The notes under the pieces were generated by a model, which saw only the letters and a list, made by a program, of their open reading frames with translations, made no database searches and had not been told where the DNA came from. A program made the translations under genes and the position numbers. Source: an uncultured Campylobacter sp. (GTDB lineage Bacteria; Campylobacterota; Campylobacteria; Campylobacterales; Campylobacteraceae). Taken from it: a stretch of 7,390 bases of DNA. Positions 4,621 to 7,390 of this stretch are shown here, in pieces. Position 1 is the stretch's first letter; every line of letters begins with the position of its first letter. The stretch lies in assembly GCF_938030785.1 (NCBI RefSeq), contig NZ_CALHIK010000138.1, positions 1 through 7,390 on the forward strand, read 5' to 3'.

Positions 4621-6729
4621 ATGAAAAAAATCATTAAAAGAGACGGAAGTTTTCAAGAATTTCAATCCTACAAAATAAAAGATGCTATCAAAAAAGCCTA
4701 CAAAAGCGTCGGTACCGAGTTTGATGAAAAAGTCTTCGATAACGTAATGGGCGCGATCGTTTTCAAGGATAAATTAAGCGTAGAAGACATTCAGGATCTC
4801 ATCGAGAAAAAGCTCTTCGAAGCGGGCGATTTCGACGTTTTGAAAAGCTTTATGATCTATCGCCATACGCACAAGATGCAGCGCGAGCACATTTTGGGGC
4901 TTGAAGAGGATACGACCTACATCAACTGCACTCAGACGGTCAATGAATATATCAGCAAGCAGGACTGGCGAATTTTGGCAAATTCCAATACCAGCTACTC
5001 AAACGCAGGCCTTATCAACAACACCGCCGGTAAGGTCATCGCAAACTACTGGTTAGATAAAATTTACTCTCGCGAGGAGGGCGCGGCTCACCGAAACGGC
5101 GACTATCACATCCACGATCTGGACTGCCTTACGGCGTATTGCGCAGGCTGGAGCTTGCGCGTGCTTCTAAACGAGGGCTTTAACGGCGTGCGCGGCAGAG
5201 TCGAGAGCAAGGCGCCGAAGCATTTCCGCGAAGCGCTGTATCAGATGGCCAATTTCCTTGGAATTTTACAGAGCGAATGGGCGGGCGCACAGGCGTTTAG
5301 CAGCTTTGACACCTATCTGGCGCCATACGTTTTCCGCGATAAATTAAGTGACGATGAGGTCAAAAAGGCGATTACGAGCTTCGTATTCAACCTAAACGTT
5401 CCGGCGCGCTGGGGTCAGAGTCCGTTTACCAACGTCACCATCGATATGACCTGCCCGGATGATCTAAAAACGCAGATCCCTACGCATAACAATGAGCATC
5501 TATTTAAAAATTTACGCGACGAGGAGCTTTTGGCAGAGGCTAAAAGGCGCGGCAAGGACTCGCTTGAGGCGATGACTTACGGCGATTTCGAGCCTGAGAT
5601 GAACCGCATCGTGATCGCGTTTTACGAGGTTTTAACGACAGGTGATAAGTGCGGCCAGCCGTTTACCTTCCCGATTCCTACGGTAAATTTGACGGAGGAG
5701 TTTAATTGGGATACTCCTGCAGCCGATGCGGTTTTTGAAAACACCGCCAAGGTAGGCTCGAGCTATTTTCAAAATTTTATCGGCTCGCAATATATCACGA
5801 ACGAAAAGGGCGAGCGCGTACCCAATCCAAAGGCGTATAAGCCGGGCGCCGTGCGCTCGATGTGCTGCCGCTTGCAGCTTGATCTGCGCGAGCTTCTTAA
5901 GCGCGGCGGAGGGCTTTTCGGGAGCGCGGAGATGACGGGAAGCATCGGCGTCGTAACTATAAATTTAGCCCGCCTAGGCTATCTGTATAAAAATAACGAG
6001 GAGGCGCTATATGCGAGGCTGGACGAGCTTTTGGAGCTTGCTAAATCGACGCTTGAAAAGAAGCGAAAATTTGTAACCGAGATGTTTGAGCGCGGCTTGT
6101 ATCCATATACGAAGCGCTATCTGCCGGGCTTTAATAACCATTTCAGCACCATAGGTATCAACGGCGCAAACGAGATGATCCGAAATTTTAGTGGAAATAA
6201 AGAGGATATTACGACGGAATTCGGGCGTAAATTTGCCCTTAAGATGGTTGAGTATCTGCGCGAGAAGATCCGCTCGTTTCAGGAGCAGACGGGCAATCTA
6301 TACAATCTCGAAGCCACGCCTGCCGAGGGCACGACGTATCGCTTCGCCAAAGAGGATAAGAAGCGCTACGCAGATATCATCCAAGCAGGATTTGATAAAA
6401 ACATATACTACACCAATTCGACGCAGCTTCCGGCAAATTTCGGAAGCGATCCGTTCGAGGCGCTGGCGATGCAAGATGAGCTGCAAAGCTCCTACACCGG
6501 CGGTACGGTGCTGCATCTGTATATGAAGGAGCGCATCAGCTCGGCTCAGGCGTGCAAACAGCTCGTAAAAAGCGTAGTGCAAAACTACAAGCTTCCTTAT
6601 ATCACGATCACGCCGATTTTTAGCGTCTGTCATAAGCACGGCTACATCAGCGGCGAGCATGAATACTGCCCGAAATGCGATGAGGAGCTGCTCGCGGAAT
6701 ACAAAGCCAAGCAGAGCAAAGGCGCCTAA
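4621..6729 (+). CDS. nrdD: anaerobic ribonucleoside-triphosphate reductase, large subunit lacking the glycyl-radical tail
   Basis: This is class III ribonucleotide reductase, which makes deoxyribonucleotides without oxygen. The 702-residue protein starts with an ATP-cone (about 1-90, KKIIKRDGSFQEF onward), the allosteric nucleotide site. The catalytic core follows: NTSYSNAGLINN (123-134), DYHIHDLDCLTAYCAGWSL (161-179, Cys174 a likely redox cysteine), and SMCCRLQLDLREL with Cys415-Cys416 (Cys416 before Arg is the likely thiyl-radical residue), then GGGLFGSAEMTGSIGVV. The zinc site near the end has Cys670, Cys683 and Cys686, with His671 or His673 a possible fourth ligand. Full-length relatives then continue within about ten residues into RVxGYxRPV, which carries the radical glycine. 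Here the frame stops 16 residues after Cys686, so the protein has no glycyl-radical motif; the next gene supplies it. ATG 4621 is preferred (GGGGTG three bases upstream) over GTG 4615. The frame is otherwise intact, which argues against a pseudogene. Confidence 0.93.
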   Translation: MKKIIKRDGSFQEFQSYKIKDAIKKAYKSVGTEFDEKVFDNVMGAIVFKDKLSVEDIQDLIEKKLFEAGDFDVLKSFMIYRHTHKMQREHILGLEEDTTYINCTQTVNEYISKQDWRILANSNTSYSNAGLINNTAGKVIANYWLDKIYSREEGAAHRNGDYHIHDLDCLTAYCAGWSLRVLLNEGFNGVRGRVESKAPKHFREALYQMANFLGILQSEWAGAQAFSSFDTYLAPYVFRDKLSDDEVKKAITSFVFNLNVPARWGQSPFTNVTIDMTCPDDLKTQIPTHNNEHLFKNLRDEELLAEAKRRGKDSLEAMTYGDFEPEMNRIVIAFYEVLTTGDKCGQPFTFPIPTVNLTEEFNWDTPAADAVFENTAKVGSSYFQNFIGSQYITNEKGERVPNPKAYKPGAVRSMCCRLQLDLRELLKRGGGLFGSAEMTGSIGVVTINLARLGYLYKNNEEALYARLDELLELAKSTLEKKRKFVTEMFERGLYPYTKRYLPGFNNHFSTIGINGANEMIRNFSGNKEDITTEFGRKFALKMVEYLREKIRSFQEQTGNLYNLEATPAEGTTYRFAKEDKKRYADIIQAGFDKNIYYTNSTQLPANFGSDPFEALAMQDELQSSYTGGTVLHLYMKERISSAQACKQLVKSVVQNYKLPYITITPIFSVCHKHGYISGEHEYCPKCDEELLAEYKAKQSKGA

Positions 6730-6756
6730 ATAACGATTTAAATTTTAATCTTAATG

Positions 6757-6762
6757 AAAGGA
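6757..6762 (+). promoter_or_regulatory. ribosome binding site of the glycyl-radical tail gene
   Basis: AAAGGA lies six bases before ATG 6769. It decides the start over ATG 6754, which is in frame but has only A/T-rich sequence in front, and it shows that the tail gene is translated from its own site rather than by reading through nrdD. Confidence 0.65.
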
Positions 6763-6768
6763 TGGAGA

Positions 6769-6933
6769 ATGGAATTTCCAAAAGAGTTAGAAGCAAAACG
6801 CACAAAATGCGTCGTTTACACGAGAGTAATGGGCTATTTACGCCCAGTAGAGAGCTTTAATATCGGAAAGAAGGGCGAGCACAAAGAGCGCGTCTTTTTT
6901 GAAGAAAAAAAAGACAAAAAGCAGATCGCCTAG
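6769..6933 (+). CDS. nrdD: separate glycyl-radical tail of split NrdD (54 residues)
   Basis: The 54-residue product contains CVVYTRVMGYLRPVESFN, followed by GKKGEHKERVFFEE and a Lys-rich end. This matches the extreme C-terminus of fused class III reductases (pattern YSRVxGYxRPVxxxNxGKxxEFxxR). Gly22, in RVMGY, is the predicted radical residue: NrdG would abstract its hydrogen, and the radical would pass to the thiyl cysteine of the large subunit. The gene is in the same frame as nrdD but is separated from it by two in-frame TAA codons (6727 and 6739) and 39 bases. Its first residues (MEFPKELEAKRTK) look like a helix unrelated to the fused proteins and could help docking. Cys14, five residues before Arg19, might complete the zinc site of the large subunit. 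The tail's conservation implies function. Whether this split is widespread in Campylobacter cannot be judged from here. Confidence 0.88.
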   Translation: MEFPKELEAKRTKCVVYTRVMGYLRPVESFNIGKKGEHKERVFFEEKKDKKQIA

Positions 6934-6950
6934 TCGCCGCTACCGGCCAA

Positions 6951-7390
6951 ATGCAACAAACGCATACGAAGCCGCCGCAAGCCTTAAACCTGCGTAATGC
7001 GCAGATTTACGAGATCACGCCGTTTACGATGCTTGATTTTGCCGATCACATCGCCGCGATCGCGTGGTTTTGCGGCTGCAATATGCGCTGCAATTACTGC
7101 TACAACCCACAAATCGTTACTTCACGGGGTAAAATTTCAAACGAAGAGTTTCTGCGCTTTTTGGATGCGCGCGCGGGCAAGCTTCAGGGCATCGTATTTA
7201 GCGGCGGCGAATGCACCTGTGCGAGCGATTTTATCCCGCTGGCGCACGAAGTTAAGCGGCGCGGCTTTTTGCTCAAAGTAGACACCAACGGCTCGAATCC
7301 GCAAAAGATCGAAGAGGCGCTAAACTTAGGGCTGATCGATTATATCGCGCTTGATTTTAAGGCGCCGCGGCAGGATTTTGAGCTCATTAC
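6951..7390 (+). CDS. nrdG: anaerobic ribonucleotide reductase activating protein, radical SAM (partial, 3' end outside window)
   Basis: This enzyme uses S-adenosylmethionine and a [4Fe-4S] cluster to make the glycyl radical on NrdD. The first 146 residues are present. After an N-terminal stretch of about 20 residues comes IYEITPFTMLDF, the family's opening strand. The radical-SAM motif CNMRCNYC follows, with Cys43, Cys47 and Cys50 binding the cluster and Cys41 just before. FSGGECT is the SAM-binding glycine motif, and VDTNGSNP and LDFKAPR are later barrel strands. Related members of this family are roughly 200-240 residues long, so about a third is missing at the window edge. ATG 6951 lies 17 bases after the tail gene, with no clear ribosome binding site, so it may depend on translational coupling. 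ATG 7029 would cut into the first strand. Other activases such as PflA share this motif, but the operon makes NrdG the best call. Confidence 0.88.
   Translation, partial: MQQTHTKPPQALNLRNAQIYEITPFTMLDFADHIAAIAWFCGCNMRCNYCYNPQIVTSRGKISNEEFLRFLDARAGKLQGIVFSGGECTCASDFIPLAHEVKRRGFLLKVDTNGSNPQKIEEALNLGLIDYIALDFKAPRQDFELI

Noticed and set aside
6191..6660. Frames of 111 codons (plus) and 120 codons (minus) inside nrdD
   Set aside because: Shadows within a strongly conserved coding region.
6727..6768. Stop-codon readthrough, selenocysteine, or an intron/intein joining the two NrdD parts
   Set aside because: Both in-frame stops are TAA, not TGA, and there are two of them. The 39-base spacer is too short for a self-splicing intron, and no intein-like sequence is present. 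The tail gene has its own ribosome binding site.
6997..7281. 94-codon plus-strand frame
   Set aside because: It is Arg-rich and overlaps nrdG in another frame; the nrdG frame carries the radical-SAM cysteines.
1..7390. tRNA or rRNA genes, CRISPR array, insertion sequence
   Set aside because: No cloverleaf-like segment, no regularly spaced repeats and no transposase pattern were seen; the frequent AAATTTAAA strings are local composition rather than an array.

Overview
The window looks like chromosome of a Campylobacter-type epsilonproteobacterium. The ribosomal protein S21 gene encodes the epsilonproteobacterial form of the protein. The gaps between genes are full of AAATTT/TTTAAA strings. 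The coding regions are more GC-balanced than in C. jejuni, which suggests one of the oral, anaerobe-leaning species (C. gracilis/rectus/showae-like). The species is an inference; the genus-level call is fairly firm.

Left part (1-3330, all genes on the minus strand). An AT-rich gene for a membrane protein of unknown function (221-964) stands out from its GC-richer surroundings. A decayed piece of a related gene lies just downstream of it (144-236), and a 31-codon open frame overlaps its start (945-1040). Next come a small cysteine-rich DsrE-family protein (1059-1415), a secreted protein with the signatures of a clan-A glycoside hydrolase (1529-2599), and a six-helix membrane protein (2735-3328). 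Long inverted repeats sit in two of the gaps, and one of them makes a convincing terminator for rpsU.

Middle part (3593-4620). rpsU and an LpoB-like lipoprotein gene run leftwards, 51 bases apart, possibly as one unit. A 170-base divergent region separates the lipoprotein gene from nrdD. It holds a promoter candidate in each direction and two sets of dyad-symmetric sites that could be operators.

Right part (4621-7390, plus strand). This is an anaerobic (class III) ribonucleotide reductase operon with an unusual layout. The large NrdD reading frame has the ATP-cone, the catalytic core and the zinc-binding cysteines, but it stops before the glycyl-radical motif found at the C-terminus of this family. 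That motif (RVMGYLRPV) is encoded by a separate 54-codon gene 39 bases downstream, with its own ribosome binding site. The gene for the radical-SAM activase NrdG follows after 17 more bases and runs off the window. The three products probably act together: NrdG would put the radical on the small protein's glycine, and the small protein would dock into the large subunit to start nucleotide reduction. This split reductase is the most interesting item in the window.
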